Shown: positions 24,104-33,731, numbered from the stretch's first letter. The stretch: DNA of 64,000 bases from Nesterenkonia sp. F (GCF_000220985.1 NZ_AFRW01000118.1:1-64000), one strand, 5' to 3'. The notes: a model not told the origin generated them from the sequence alone. A program made the numbers and translations.

Positions 24104-25813
24104 TCACGCCTCGGCGAGGTGCTCGCCGAGGGCCTGCATCAGCAGCGAGAACGAGACCGCTCCGGGGTCGGGCGTGCCCAGCGACTTGTCCCCGAGCACC
24201 CGGGAACGACCCAGCCGGGCGGTCATGTCAGCGGTGTCCCGAGCCGCCTGCTGGGCGATCTCGGCGGCGGCGGTGATGGCGTCGGCCAGCGGCGTGCCGG
24301 CGTCGAGGGCCTTGCGCAGCTCGCCGGAGAAGGGAACCGCGGCGTCGATCATCGTCTTGTCGCCGACTTCAGCGCCGCCCAGGCGGCGGACCGCGTCGAC
24401 GGCGTCGAGCAGCGCCTGCCCCTTGGCCGCGTCGTCGCTGGCCCGCTCGTCGGAGAGCGCCCGACCGGCCGCGGTCAGCGCCGCGCCCCACAGCGCCCCG
24501 GAGGTGCCTCCGGCCGACTCGGCCCAGGCGGTCCCGGCATGGACCAGCACCGTCCGCGCGCCGGCGCCGCGCTCCAGGGCGGCGGCGCCGGCCTCGACGG
24601 CGCCGCGACTGCCGAGCACCATGCCCTGCCCGTGGTCGCCGTCGCCGGCGATCGCGTCGATGCGGCCGAGCTCCTCCTCCTGCTCGGCGCAGATGCGCGC
24701 GAAGAGCTCGATCACGGACTGCACGCGGCGGGCCTGCCGCTGCGCGTCCTCCTGGGCGGCGGGGACCTCCTCCTCGCCGGGGGTGAAGAACTCGGTGCGC
24801 GGGCTCCGCTCGCCGTCGACGACGCCGCGGCGGTAGGCCGGAGTGTCCACCGGGGCGGTCCAGTGCCGCTCCAGCTCCTCGTCGAGGTGGACCACGGTCA
24901 GCGAGAGCCCGGCCATGTCCAGGCTGGTGACGAACTCGCCGACCTCCGGACGCACCGGGGTCAGTCCGGCGGTCTCCAGCCGCTCGGCCACCCGACCGTA
25001 GACGACGAAGAGCTCCTCGTACTTCACCGTGCCCAGGCCGTTGAGGATGACCGCGACACGGCCGGATCCGACCCCGGGGTCCTCGTCCAGCACGCCGTCG
25101 ACCAGCAGGTCGGCGACCTCGGAGGCGGTGCCCATCGGCAGGTCCTTCACGCCCGGCTCGCCGTGGATGCCCAGACCCACGCCCATGGTGTTCTCGGCGA
25201 CGTGGAACAGCGGCTCCTCCGCCCCGGGCAGCGTGCAGCCGTCGAAGGCCAGTCCGAAGGAGCGGGTGGCGTCGTTGGCCTTGGAGGCGACCCGCTCGGC
25301 CTCGGCGACGTCGGCGCCGGCCTCGATGGCCGCCCCGGCGATCTTGAACACCGGCAGATCTCCGGCGATGCCGCGGCGGTCGCGGTGGTTCTCCTCCGAG
25401 TTGGAGGCGACGTCGTCGCTGACCTTGACGATGCGCACGTCCACGCCCTCGGCGCGCAGCTTCTCCGCGGCGGCGCCGAAGTGCAGCACGTCGCCGGCGT
25501 AGTTGCCGAAGCCCAGGATGACCCCGCCGCCGTTCTCGGCGTTGCGGGCCACCGAGTAGACCTGCGAAGCCGACGGGGAGGAGAAGATGTTGCCGCAGGG
25601 GGCGCCGTGGCCCATGCCGGGCCCGACCCAGCCGGCGAAGGCCGGGTAGTGCCCGGAGCCGCCGCCGATCACCAGCGCCGGCTGGCCCTTCGGCGTCTCG
25701 GTGGAGCGCACCACACCGCCGTGGACGGCGCTGACGTGCTCGGGGTGGGCGGCCACCAGGCCGCGGACCGCCTCGGCGGAGAAGTCGGATGCATCGTTGA
25801 TCAGGTAGGTCAT
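24104..25813 (-). CDS. ATP-dependent dihydroxyacetone-kinase family protein, probable L-erythrulose kinase (LerK-like)
   Basis: 569 residues with both domains of the single-chain ATP-dependent type. DhaK part (1 to about 330): IGGGSGHYPAFAGWVG, NYAGDVLHF and the substrate-binding His217 in MGVGLGIHGEPG. DhaL part (from about 365): IAGDGDHGQGM with the magnesium-binding aspartates, SAGGTSGALWG and GRSRVLGDKSLGTPDPGAVS. No PTS-type DhaM is needed or present. With the TpiA2-like and RpiB-like genes it forms the tetrulose set: L-erythrulose to its 1-phosphate. Dihydroxyacetone kinase proper is the alternative. The promoter region carries two direct ACANNTGTTCT elements shared with rpiB. Confidence 0.9.
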   Translation of the reverse strand: MTYLINDASDFSAEAVRGLVAAHPEHVSAVHGGVVRSTETPKGQPALVIGGGSGHYPAFAGWVGPGMGHGAPCGNIFSSPSASQVYSVARNAENGGGVILGFGNYAGDVLHFGAAAEKLRAEGVDVRIVKVSDDVASNSEENHRDRRGIAGDLPVFKIAGAAIEAGADVAEAERVASKANDATRSFGLAFDGCTLPGAEEPLFHVAENTMGVGLGIHGEPGVKDLPMGTASEVADLLVDGVLDEDPGVGSGRVAVILNGLGTVKYEELFVVYGRVAERLETAGLTPVRPEVGEFVTSLDMAGLSLTVVHLDEELERHWTAPVDTPAYRRGVVDGERSPRTEFFTPGEEEVPAAQEDAQRQARRVQSVIELFARICAEQEEELGRIDAIAGDGDHGQGMVLGSRGAVEAGAAALERGAGARTVLVHAGTAWAESAGGTSGALWGAALTAAGRALSDERASDDAAKGQALLDAVDAVRRLGGAEVGDKTMIDAAVPFSGELRKALDAGTPLADAITAAAEIAQQAARDTADMTARLGRSRVLGDKSLGTPDPGAVSFSLLMQALGEHLAEA

Positions 25814-25879
25814 GTCTCGTCAGTCCTCGTGCTGTCCCGGGGTCCGACCAGCGGCGGGCGACAGGCCGTCGGCGCTGGT

Positions 25880-25904
25880 ACAGATGTTCTCTGACAATTG
25901 TTCT
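25880..25904. promoter_or_regulatory. Direct-repeat operator for the SorC-family regulator
   Basis: ACAGATGTTCT (25880-25890) and ACAATTGTTCT (25894-25904) are spaced exactly 14 nt apart between the divergent kinase and regulator genes. ACATATGTTC (27688-27697), upstream of rpiB, is a third match to ACANNTGTTC. Confidence 0.65.
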
Positions 25905-26007
25905 GTCGCCCACCTTACGGCAGGATGGGTGACCAGCACCACTCTGAACCGCCGATCCGAGCGGAGGATACGATGAATCGATCGACGAGGATCCGATGGA
26001 GGCTGAG

Positions 26008-27024
26008 ATGAACGACCAGGCGCCCTCGCCCCACGAGGACCCCGCCGCGACCGCCGACGCGAGCCCCTCGGGGCCCGCGGCCGACGCTCCGGAGTCCGCG
26101 GAGGCCGCCGAGACCGAGCGGCTCTACCGCGCCGCGCAGCTCTACTACGAGCAGGGAGCGACCCAGGCCGAGGTCGCCGCGCAGCTGCAGGTCTCCCGCC
26201 CCTCCATCAGCCGGATGCTCTCCGAGGCCCGGACGCGCGGGATCGTCGAGATCCGCGTGCACCGGCCGTCGGCCTTCGGCGTCGACGACCTGCAGGAGCG
26301 GCTGCGCACGCGGCTGGGGCTGCATGAGGTGCTCATCGCCTCCGGCGACCAGCGCCAGCGCATCGGCATGGGGCTGGGACCGCTGACGCGGCACGCCCTG
26401 GCCGGCACGGAGCTCGGCCCGGGCGACGTGCTGCTCATCGCCTCCGGCGAGACCACCTACGCGCTGGCCCAGCAGCGGCTGGGCTCCTTCTCCGGCGTCG
26501 TCGTCGCCCCCACCGTCGGCGGGCAGGCGGAACCGGACCCCTGGCATCAGACCAACGAGGTCGTCCGCGCCTTCACCTCCACCTCGGGCGGATATCCGCA
26601 CTACCTCTTCGCCCCGTCGATGCCCTCGCAGGCGCTGCTGACCGCGCTGCAGGACGACCCGGGCTACCGGCAGGTCGCCGAGGACTGGCGCACGGCGAAG
26701 GTCGCGCTGGTGGGCGTCGGCGCTCCGGCGCTGTCCCGCGAGTCGATCGCCCGCTCGGTGCCCCGCGACCACCCGAACCTGGCTCGCTCGGTGGGCGACG
26801 TGTGCCTGGCCTTCTTCGACCAGAACGGCGACGAGGTCACCTTCCCCGGTCACGAGCGGATGGTGCGCATCCCGGGCGAATCGCTGCGCACGGTGCCGCA
26901 TCGCATCGCCGCCGCCGTCGGCGTGCACAAGGCGCCCAGCATCATCACCGCGGCGAAGTCGCAGTGGTTCACCACGCTGATCACCGACGAGGTCACCGCC
27001 CGCGCGATCGACCGCACGCCGTAG
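26008..27024 (+). CDS. SorC/DeoR-type sugar-binding transcriptional regulator
   Basis: 338 residues. After an acidic disordered N-terminus there is a sigma-factor-like helix-turn-helix, YYEQGATQAEVAAQLQVSRPSISRMLSEARTRGIVEI (about 45-82), then the large sugar-phosphate-binding domain (about 85-330) with GDVLLIASGETTYALAQ and VALVGVGAPALSRESIARS. I prefer the ATG at 26008, which has GGAGG five bases upstream, to one 12 nt earlier. It is divergent from the kinase/LerI genes and next to rpiB, as EryD-type regulators of tetritol genes are. The ligand is probably an erythrulose phosphate or similar. Whether it represses or activates cannot be told. Confidence 0.92.
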   Translation: MNDQAPSPHEDPAATADASPSGPAADAPESAEAAETERLYRAAQLYYEQGATQAEVAAQLQVSRPSISRMLSEARTRGIVEIRVHRPSAFGVDDLQERLRTRLGLHEVLIASGDQRQRIGMGLGPLTRHALAGTELGPGDVLLIASGETTYALAQQRLGSFSGVVVAPTVGGQAEPDPWHQTNEVVRAFTSTSGGYPHYLFAPSMPSQALLTALQDDPGYRQVAEDWRTAKVALVGVGAPALSRESIARSVPRDHPNLARSVGDVCLAFFDQNGDEVTFPGHERMVRIPGESLRTVPHRIAAAVGVHKAPSIITAAKSQWFTTLITDEVTARAIDRTP

Positions 27025-27060
27025 TCGCGGACGGGGCCGGAGTCGGAGTCGGAACGACGA

Positions 27061-27120
27061 TCGCCGCGCCGTCCACCCATCGCCGACGAACTCCTCGGCG
27101 ATCGGTGACCAGCGCGGCGA
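27061..27120. terminator. Bidirectional double hairpin
   Basis: Between the convergent regulator and rpiB genes. The outer stem is TCGCCGCGC (27061-27069) with GCGCGGCGA (27112-27120). The inner stem is ATCGCCGA (27079-27086) with TCGGCGAT (27095-27102) and an 8-nt loop. It is not a member of the 60-bp palindrome family. Confidence 0.6.
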
Positions 27121-27145
27121 CTCGGGGAATGCTCGGCAGCCGAGC

Positions 27146-27619
27146 TCAGCAGCTGCCGGTCTGCTCGTAGTTCTCGATGGCGGCGACCTTGGCCGCCGAG
27201 GCGCTCTCCGGGTCGAAGGCATGGTCCAGCCACTGGGATGCGAGCATGCGGGCCAGCTCCAGGCCGACCACCCGCTCGCCGAAGCACAGCACCTGGGCGT
27301 TGTTCGACTTCACCGAGCGCTCCACGGAGAAGGGGTCGTGGGCGGTGACCGCGCGGATGCCCTCGACCTTGTTGGCCGAGATCGCCACGCCCAGGCCGGT
27401 GCCGCAGATCAGCAGGGCCCGGTCGGCCTCGCCGGCGGCGACCTTCTCCGCCGCGGCGACGGCGACGTTCGGGTAGGCGGTCGAGTCGCCCGCCGCGACG
27501 CCGACGTCGACGACGGAGGCCACCCGGTCGTCCGCCTCGAAGTCCTTCTTCAGGGCTTCCTTGTACGAGAAGCCGGCGTCGTCGCCGCCGACGATCAGGC
27601 GCAGCTGCTGAGTGCTCAT
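27146..27619 (-). CDS. rpiB: RpiB/LacAB-family isomerase, probable D-erythrulose-4-phosphate isomerase (EryI-like)
   Basis: 157 residues from the ATG at 27619 (SD AAGGAG). RpiB motifs: [18 protein letters not shown] at the N-terminus, [23 protein letters not shown], and the catalytic-Cys loop [21 protein letters not shown] with [22 protein letters not shown]. The common GSDHAGF is GGDDAGF here, a form I associate with the EryI/DerI enzymes that make D-erythrose 4-phosphate from D-erythrulose 4-phosphate. The shared operator element and the neighbouring kinase and TIM homologue support that role; ribose-5-phosphate isomerase is the default alternative. Confidence 0.9.
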   Translation of the reverse strand: MSTQQLRLIVGGDDAGFSYKEALKKDFEADDRVASVVDVGVAAGDSTAYPNVAVAAAEKVAAGEADRALLICGTGLGVAISANKVEGIRAVTAHDPFSVERSVKSNNAQVLCFGERVVGLELARMLASQWLDHAFDPESASAAKVAAIENYEQTGSC

Positions 27620-27655
27620 CGTTCCGTCTCCTTGGTCGACATGGTCTCCGTCACC

Positions 27656-27697
27656 ATGCTGACCCCGTCCAGCACGAACGTCAAGGCACATATGTTC
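27656..27697 (-). promoter_or_regulatory. rpiB promoter and operator
   Basis: Minus strand TTGACG (27679-27684), 17-nt spacer, CAGCAT (27656-27661). Just upstream of the -35 lies the near-palindrome ACATATGTTC (27688-27697), matching the two elements at the kinase promoter, so one regulator probably controls both. Confidence 0.55.
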
Positions 27698-27717
27698 ACG
27701 GCCCCTGCGCACCGACA

Positions 27718-27757
27718 CGACGACGCCCCGCGCCGGAATCCGGGGCGGGCGTCGTCG
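27718..27757 (-). terminator. Terminator hairpin downstream of serS
   Basis: CGACGACGCCC (27718-27728) pairs with GGGCGTCGTCG (27747-27757), extended by CCGG/CCGG near the loop, about 30 nt after the serS stop. No T-run is obvious. Confidence 0.6.
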
Positions 27758-27786
27758 GCGGGGCCGAAGATCGGCGGCCGGAGGCT

Positions 27787-29076
27787 TCAGCGGATCGGCT
27801 CGAAGACCTCCTGGCCGCCCAGGTACGGGCGCAGCGCCTCGGGCACGCGGACCGAGCCGTCGGCCTGCTGGTGGTTCTCCAGGATCGCGACCAGCCAGCG
27901 GGTGGTGGCCAGCGTGCCGTTGAGCGTGGCGACCGGGCGCGTGCCGGCCTTGGCGCCGTCGTCGGCGGTGCGCCGCTCGCGGATGTTCAGCCGTCGGGCC
28001 TGGAAGGTGGTGCAGTCCGAGGTCGAGGTCAGCTCGCGATAGGTCTCCTGGCTCGGGACCCAGCCCTCGCAGTCGAACTTGCGGGCGGCACTCATGCCCA
28101 GGTCGCCGGCGGCGATGTCGACCACCCGGTAGGGCAGCTCCATCTTCGCCAGCATCTGCTCCTCCCAGGCCAGCAGCCGCTCGTGCTCGGCCGCCGAGTC
28201 CTCCGCGGAGCAGTAGACGAACATCTCCAGCTTGTTGAACTGATGCACGCGCAGGATGCCGCGGGTGTCCTTGCCGTGGGATCCGGCCTCGCGGCGGTAG
28301 CAGGTCGACCAGCCGGCGATCCGGCTGGGACCCGAGGAGAGGTCGAGGATCTCGTCGGCGTGGTAGCCGGCGATGGCGACCTCGGAGGTGCCGGTCAGAT
28401 AGAGGTCGTCACGCTCGAGCCGGTAGATCTCGTCGTCGTGCTCGACGTCGAAGCCGGTGCCCTGCATCGTCTCCGGGCGCACCAGCGTCGGGGTGATCAT
28501 CGGGGTGAACCCGGCGGCGAGCGCCTGATCCATCCCCATCTGCATCATCGCCAGCTCCAGCCGCGCGCCGACGCCCTGCAGGAAGTAGAACCGCGCGCCG
28601 GAGGTCTTCGCGCCGCGCTCCATGTCCACTGCGCCCAGCGACTCGGCCAGCTCCAGGTGATCCTTCGGGGTGAAGCCCTCGGCGGCGAAGTCGCGCGGGC
28701 TCCCCTCGGTGCGCAGCACGTCGAAGTCGTCCTCGCCGCCGGCGGGCACGCCCTCGTGGATCGGGTTCGGGACGCGCCGCTGCAGCGACCGGAAGGTCTC
28801 CTCGGCCTCGTTCGACGCCGCCTCGGCGGTCTTGACCCGCTGGGAGAGGTCCTTGACCTCGGCCAGCAGCCGGTCCTTCTCCTCGCCGGAGGCCTGCGCG
28901 ACCTGCTTGCCGAAGGCCTTCTGCTCGGCGCGCAGCGACTCGAACCGGGCGATCGCCTCGTTGCGGGTCTGCTGGGCGGAGATGACGAGGTCGACGAGCG
29001 ACTCGTCCTCCTGTCGCGCCCGCTGACTGGCCCGGTACTTCTCGGGATGCTCGATGAGGTCCTTGGTGTCGATCAC
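27787..29076 (-). CDS. serS: Seryl-tRNA synthetase
   Basis: Class II synthetase charging tRNA-Ser, 429 residues. The N-terminal long coiled-coil arm (about 25-105) is evident. Motif 2 is [20 protein letters not shown] with the HQFNKLEMF segment, and motif 3 lies in [34 protein letters not shown] is the usual serine-binding region. The start is a GTG at 29074-29076; TAGTCT (29083-29088, minus strand) ends only six bases before it and there is no ribosome site, so the transcript is probably leaderless. It is divergent from the diacylglycerol-kinase-family gene, also probably leaderless. Confidence 0.98.
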   Translation of the reverse strand: MIDTKDLIEHPEKYRASQRARQEDESLVDLVISAQQTRNEAIARFESLRAEQKAFGKQVAQASGEEKDRLLAEVKDLSQRVKTAEAASNEAEETFRSLQRRVPNPIHEGVPAGGEDDFDVLRTEGSPRDFAAEGFTPKDHLELAESLGAVDMERGAKTSGARFYFLQGVGARLELAMMQMGMDQALAAGFTPMITPTLVRPETMQGTGFDVEHDDEIYRLERDDLYLTGTSEVAIAGYHADEILDLSSGPSRIAGWSTCYRREAGSHGKDTRGILRVHQFNKLEMFVYCSAEDSAAEHERLLAWEEQMLAKMELPYRVVDIAAGDLGMSAARKFDCEGWVPSQETYRELTSTSDCTTFQARRLNIRERRTADDGAKAGTRPVATLNGTLATTRWLVAILENHQQADGSVRVPEALRPYLGGQEVFEPIR

Positions 29077-29239
29077 CCCACCAGACTATCGGCAATGCGT
29101 CCCGCACGCTCCCGGCGTCGTGTCCGCGCAGCACCGCGCAGTACCGCGCAGGGCCGCGCGGGCACGACGCCGGCCGCCGGCGGCCCGCCGGGCGCCGGCA
29201 CCCGGGTGCTCGCAAGCTTTCACAGTAGACTCGGCGCTG

Positions 29240-30520
29240 ATGGATTCCGATCTGCTCCTCTGGCTGCTCGTCGCCTCCGCCGCCGTCCACGTCATCGCCG
29301 TGATCGTGCTCCTCCGCGCGCAGATCACGACTCGCCGGCTGCACGAGGAGATCCTCGAGCTCCGCCGCGCCCGCGATCGGGCCGCCGAGACCTCCCACGA
29401 GGTCGACGGCCGGCCGACGGTCGCCCTGGTGATCAACGCCTCCAAGCCCGAGTCCGACGCCGTCGCCCGCCTGGTGCACTCGGCCTGCTCGCGGTCGGGG
29501 CTCGGCGAACCGCTGGTGCTGCCGACCAGGCCCGAGGACCCCGGCGGAGCGATGGCCCGCGAGGCCCTCGACGCCGGCGCCCGCGTGGTCATCGCCGCCG
29601 GCGGGGACGGCACCGTCCGCGCGGTGGCCGCCCATCTGACCGGCACCGAGGCCGCGCTGGGCGTGGTGCCGATGGGCACCGGCAACCTCTTCGCCCGCAA
29701 CATCGGCCTGCCCCACCACGACCTCGAGGCCTGCGTGGACCAGGCGCTGCACGGTCGGCCGCACCGTGTGGACACGCTGGAGCTGATGCTCGAACACCCC
29801 GACGGCACGCAGGCGCGGCACAGCTCGCTGGTCATCGCCGGCGGCGGTCTGGATGCCGAAGTCATGAGCGACACCCGCGACGCGCTGAAGGCCCGCGCCG
29901 GATGGCTGGCCTATGGCGAGGCCGGCATGCGCCACGTCACCGGGCGCCGTCGCACGCTCACCGTGGCCCTGGACGACCAGCCGCCGCACACGCACAAGGT
30001 GCGTTCGGTGCTGCTGGCCAATTGCGGGATGCTGCAGGCGGGCATGGTCCTGGTGCCCAGCGCGCAGTTCGACGACGGCGTCTTCGACACTGCCCTGTTC
30101 TCTCCGCGGCATGCGCTGGACTGGGCGAAGATCGTCGCCAAGACCGTCACGCGCTCCTCGGCGGACATCCCGGTGATGACCGTCCGTCAGTCCCACACCG
30201 GCCGACTGAGCATGACCGAGCCGATGCCCTTCCAGATCGACGGCGACCCGGTCGGCGAGGTCGTCGGCGTCGAGGCGAGCATCCGGCCGGCCTCGCTGCG
30301 GGTCAACGGCGTGGCCACCTCCGGCTGGACCGGCTGGAGCCCGACGACGGCGGACCCGGCCGACGACTGGGAGCCCGACCGCGGGATGACCTCGCAGATC
30401 ACCGCGGTCCCGCCGCGACGCGACGGCGGTCACGCCGTCCGCAGCACGCCGGACGAGGCGGCCGACTCAGACGACGCGACGGGCGGCGCGACGACGGAGG
30501 AGTCGGCAGAACGCACCTGA
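29240..30520 (+). CDS. Diacylglycerol kinase-family lipid kinase
   Basis: 426 residues. An N-terminal membrane span (LLLWLLVASAAVHVIAVIVLL) is followed by a coiled stretch and the DAGK catalytic domain (about 65-350): VALVINASKP, IAAGGDGTVRAV (nucleotide loop), GVVPMGTGNLFARN, and later FQIDGDPVG. The C-terminal 80 residues are acidic and disordered. In actinobacteria such proteins phosphorylate diacylglycerol or a related lipid, or sphingosine-like compounds; the substrate is not decided. TAGACT (29226-29231) ends eight bases before the ATG, with no Shine-Dalgarno, indicating a leaderless message. The single N-terminal span is an uncommon addition to this family. Confidence 0.92.
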   Translation: MDSDLLLWLLVASAAVHVIAVIVLLRAQITTRRLHEEILELRRARDRAAETSHEVDGRPTVALVINASKPESDAVARLVHSACSRSGLGEPLVLPTRPEDPGGAMAREALDAGARVVIAAGGDGTVRAVAAHLTGTEAALGVVPMGTGNLFARNIGLPHHDLEACVDQALHGRPHRVDTLELMLEHPDGTQARHSSLVIAGGGLDAEVMSDTRDALKARAGWLAYGEAGMRHVTGRRRTLTVALDDQPPHTHKVRSVLLANCGMLQAGMVLVPSAQFDDGVFDTALFSPRHALDWAKIVAKTVTRSSADIPVMTVRQSHTGRLSMTEPMPFQIDGDPVGEVVGVEASIRPASLRVNGVATSGWTGWSPTTADPADDWEPDRGMTSQITAVPPRRDGGHAVRSTPDEAADSDDATGGATTEESAERT

Positions 30521-30551
30521 ACTCCCCGATCGCCCCCGCGCCGACGGCGGA

Positions 30552-31484
30552 TCAGCCCCGGCGCAGCGTCTCGACCCAGGTGCGCGCGGCGGAGAAGGCC
30601 GCGTCGCCGACGTCGGCGGTGACCTGCTGCGGCTTGCCGTCGGCGCGCGGATAGGACCCCAGGAAACGGATCTTCGGCGAGATGCGGTGCACGCCGGCCA
30701 GCGCGTCGGCCACCCGCTCCTCGCGGATGTGACCCTCCAGATCGATGGAGAAGAAGTACTCCCCCAGCCCGTTGCCGGTGGGCCGCGACTCGATGCGGCA
30801 GAGGTTCACCCCGCGGGTGGCGAAGTGCTCGAGCAGCTCCAGCAGGGCGCCGGCGCGGTCCTCGGGCAGCGGGATCATGATGGTGGTCTTGTCCGCGCCG
30901 GTGGGCTCGGGCACCGGCCCGGGCCGGCGGACCAGCACGAACCGGGTGACCGCCCCGGCGACGTCCTCGACGCCGGCGGCGGCCACGTGCAGCCCCAGCT
31001 GCTCGGCGACCAGCGGCGAGCAGATCGCCGCGTCGGCCGCCGGCTCCTCGGCCAGCAGCCCCCGGGCGCCGGCCGCGGTGGAGGCCGCCGGGATGAACTC
31101 GGCCTCCGGCACGGTGGCGTCGGCCCAGCGACGCACCTGGGCCCAGGCGTGCGAATGGGTGGTGATCGTGGAGATCCGGCTCAGCGGCATCGGCTCGCGG
31201 GAGGCGACGACGAAGGTGATCGGCACCAGCGCCTCGGCGACGATGTGCAGCTGGTGGGCGACCGAGACGGCGTCGAGCGTGGCGGTCACCCCGCCCTCCA
31301 CCGAGTTCTCGATCGGCACCATGGCCGCATCGACCGCGCCGTCGTCGACCAGCGCCAGCGCGGAGGGCACCGAGGTCGTCGGCACCCGTTCGGCGGTCTC
31401 GTCGCCGTCGAGGATCTGCAGCAGCGCGGCCTCGGTGAAGGTCCCGGCCGGCCCCAGGAAGCTGTAGCGGCTCGTCTCGCTCAC
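30552..31484 (-). CDS. pheA: Prephenate dehydratase
   Basis: Converts prephenate to phenylpyruvate in phenylalanine synthesis. 310 residues from a GTG whose last bases overlap the rhodanese stop (GTGA), so the two are coupled. The catalytic PDT domain begins YSFLGPAGTFTEAAL and includes IPIENS-like MVPIENSVEGGVTATLD and the GAVTRFVLV motif (Thr-Arg-Phe). The C-terminal ACT domain, TTIMIPLPEDRAGALLELLE through RIESRPTG, binds phenylalanine for feedback inhibition. No chorismate mutase domain is fused, as is usual in actinobacteria. The C-terminal 45 residues extend past the ACT domain. Confidence 0.96.
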   Translation of the reverse strand: MSETSRYSFLGPAGTFTEAALLQILDGDETAERVPTTSVPSALALVDDGAVDAAMVPIENSVEGGVTATLDAVSVAHQLHIVAEALVPITFVVASREPMPLSRISTITTHSHAWAQVRRWADATVPEAEFIPAASTAAGARGLLAEEPAADAAICSPLVAEQLGLHVAAAGVEDVAGAVTRFVLVRRPGPVPEPTGADKTTIMIPLPEDRAGALLELLEHFATRGVNLCRIESRPTGNGLGEYFFSIDLEGHIREERVADALAGVHRISPKIRFLGSYPRADGKPQQVTADVGDAAFSAARTWVETLRRG

Positions 31485-31810
31485 AGGACCGTCGGCTCCT
31501 CGCCGGTGTCGGACTCCAGCGGCCGCCCGGCCTCGAGCCAGCCGCCCATGCCGTCGCCGACGAAGATCGCCGTGTACCCCTGCGCGGTCAGCCACTCGGC
31601 GATCTTCACCGCGCGGCCGCCGGTGCGGCAGACGACATAGGTGTCCTCGTCGGGGTCGAGCTCCTCGGCGAACCGCTCGGGGATCTGGCCGACCGGGACG
31701 TGCAGCGCGCCCGGCGCGTGGCCGGCGGCGAACTCGTAGTCCTCGCGGACGTCCAGCAGGGCGGCGCCGTCGGGGACGTCGGCGGCGCGGACGGTCTCGA
31801 AGTCCGACAT
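31481..31810 (-). CDS. Rhodanese-like single-domain protein
   Basis: 109 residues from the ATG at 31810 (SD AGGAGG). It has the rhodanese fold with LLDVREDYEFAAGHAPGALHVPVGQIPE and the active-site Cys61 in VVCRTGGRA, which would carry a persulfide. Role: sulfur transfer or detoxification; the partner is unknown. It is the first gene of a pair with pheA (4-nt overlap), a link that may be only transcriptional. Confidence 0.93.
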   Translation of the reverse strand: MSDFETVRAADVPDGAALLDVREDYEFAAGHAPGALHVPVGQIPERFAEELDPDEDTYVVCRTGGRAVKIAEWLTAQGYTAIFVGDGMGGWLEAGRPLESDTGEEPTVL

Positions 31811-32025
31811 CTCGGCCTCCTCGGATGGTGGCGGGTCGTGGCGGGTCCTCGGGCGCACGCCCAGTGATCCATGCACTGCTGCGCACGCCCGGTCGACGGT
31901 TCCGAGACTATCGCGCCGGGCCCCGGGCCGTCGGGCCCGGCGACGCACGGGACGGCGCGGGACGGCGCGGCGCGACGGCGGCGGGGGCCTCCCCAGTCCG
32001 GGCCCGGGTGCATAGGGTGAGGGCC

Positions 32026-33651
32026 ATGAGCACCACCGGCCGCCACGGCACCGCTGAGCATCCGACCGACGCGACGTCGGCCTCCACCACCGACACCGAG
32101 CTGACGGACTTCCGCGCCGCCACCGCCGCGGAGTGGCGGGAGGCCTTCCTGACCGGCGACGTCAGCGCCGTCGAGCTGACCACCTCGGCGCTGACCGCCC
32201 AGGCGGTGAGCGCCTCGCTGGGGGCCTTCCTCCATGTCGACGCCGACCTGGCCCTGGCCCGCGCCGCCGAGCTGGATCAGGTGCGCGAGGCCGTCCTCGA
32301 CGGCGTGCCGGACGCCTCGCGGGCGTCGCGGCTCTCCGACCTCTCGGCCCGGGACCCGCTGCTGGGCCTGCCCACGGCGTTCAAGGACCTGGTCGACGTC
32401 GCCGGCATGCCCACCACACTGGGCACCGCCGCGCTGGACGCCGCCGTCCCGCCCCGCGACGCCGACCTCGCCCGCCGGGTGCACCGGGCCGGGACGGTGA
32501 GCATCGGCAAGACCCAGGTCCCGGAGTTCGGCCTGCCCTGCTACTCGGAGAACGACCTGGGCGCGCCCTCGCGGAACCCGCTGGACCCGGCGCGGACCTC
32601 GGGCGGCTCCACCGGCGGCGGGGCCGCAGCGGTGGCCGCCGGGATCCTGCCGCTGGCGCCGGGCAACGACGGCGGCGGCTCGGTGCGCATCCCCGCGGCG
32701 GCCTGCGGACTGGTGGGGCTGAAGCCCGGCCGCGGCCGGATGCCCGACGATCCGCGCGAGGACCGGGTGACGAATTTGGCGGTCTCCGGGCCGATCGCCC
32801 GCACCGCCGAGGACGCCGCGCTGCTCTTCGACGTGATGGCCGGCGCACGGTTCACCGTCCCGGGCGTCGGCGGGCCGGACGGTGGATCTGACGGCGGGCG
32901 CAGACGTCGGCGAGCGGGGCGAGGGCGTCGCCGCGGGACGGACGACGACGGCGCCGACGTCGCCCTGGCCGAGGGGCCGGCGATGCGCGCGGTGCGTCGG
33001 GCGCTGGCCGAGGGCCTCGCACCGCTGCAGGTCGGCGTGGTGACCGAGTCCCCGTTCAGCCCGGAGCTGGACATCCTCCCCGACGAGGAGGCGATCCGTG
33101 CGCTGGAGGCCGGCGTCGCCGGGCTGGCCGGCCGTGGTCATGCGGTGCAGGGGACCGAGCACTGCACCGGCGGCGACCGCTTCTGGCCCTCCGGCTACCA
33201 CGAGGACTTCCGCACGCTGTGGACCTCGCGGCTGGCCGGCCTTGAGCTGGAGGACGACGCCCGCGAGCGCCTGCGCCCGCTGACCCGGCATTTCCTCGAG
33301 CTGGCCGCCGACCGGACGGCCGAGCAGACGCGGCGCTCCGTGACCGCGATGCAGCGGCTCGCCGACGACGCCGAGGCGATGCTGGGGCCCTGGGACGTGC
33401 TGATGACGCCGATGCTGGGCCTGCGCCCGCCGGAGGTCGGCTGGTTCGCCGGCCTCGACCCGGCCGAGGACTATGTGCAGCAGTGCCGCTTCACGCCCTG
33501 GTCCTCCGTGGTGAACGTGATGGGGCTGCCGGCCATCAACGTGCCCGTCCACGCCGACGCCGAGGGGATGAGCTGGTCGGTGCAGCTGATCGGTCGCCGC
33601 GGGAGCGAGGAGCAGCTGCTCGCACTGGGGGCCACGCTGCAGCAGGACTGA
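32026..33651 (+). CDS. Amidase signature family hydrolase
   Basis: 541 residues with the Ser-cisSer-Lys triad: Lys in [13 protein letters not shown] (about 125), the cis-Ser in [15 protein letters not shown] (about 200) and nucleophile Ser in [16 protein letters not shown] (about 222). This matches acylamide amidases rather than GatA in length and in the C-terminal [16 protein letters not shown] polar insertion (about 285-312, [23 protein letters not shown]) interrupts the domain after the triad. TAGGGT (32013-32018) ends seven bases before the ATG, so the mRNA is leaderless. The substrate is unknown. Confidence 0.93.
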   Translation: MSTTGRHGTAEHPTDATSASTTDTELTDFRAATAAEWREAFLTGDVSAVELTTSALTAQAVSASLGAFLHVDADLALARAAELDQVREAVLDGVPDASRASRLSDLSARDPLLGLPTAFKDLVDVAGMPTTLGTAALDAAVPPRDADLARRVHRAGTVSIGKTQVPEFGLPCYSENDLGAPSRNPLDPARTSGGSTGGGAAAVAAGILPLAPGNDGGGSVRIPAAACGLVGLKPGRGRMPDDPREDRVTNLAVSGPIARTAEDAALLFDVMAGARFTVPGVGGPDGGSDGGRRRRRAGRGRRRGTDDDGADVALAEGPAMRAVRRALAEGLAPLQVGVVTESPFSPELDILPDEEAIRALEAGVAGLAGRGHAVQGTEHCTGGDRFWPSGYHEDFRTLWTSRLAGLELEDDARERLRPLTRHFLELAADRTAEQTRRSVTAMQRLADDAEAMLGPWDVLMTPMLGLRPPEVGWFAGLDPAEDYVQQCRFTPWSSVVNVMGLPAINVPVHADAEGMSWSVQLIGRRGSEEQLLALGATLQQD

Positions 33652-33671
33652 TCCCTTGCCCCGCCACCGGC

Positions 33672-33731
33672 GATGACTCCGTGGAAAGTGCGGGAAAGCG
33701 CACATATTCCCACACTTTCCACAGAGTCATC
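33672..33731. repeat. Palindromic repeat copy D, bidirectional hairpin
   Basis: 25 paired positions with two mismatches (33672-33696 with 33707-33731), loop AGCGCACATA. It lies between the convergent amidase and oxidoreductase genes, and its end overlaps the oxidoreductase stop codon by two bases. Confidence 0.85.
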
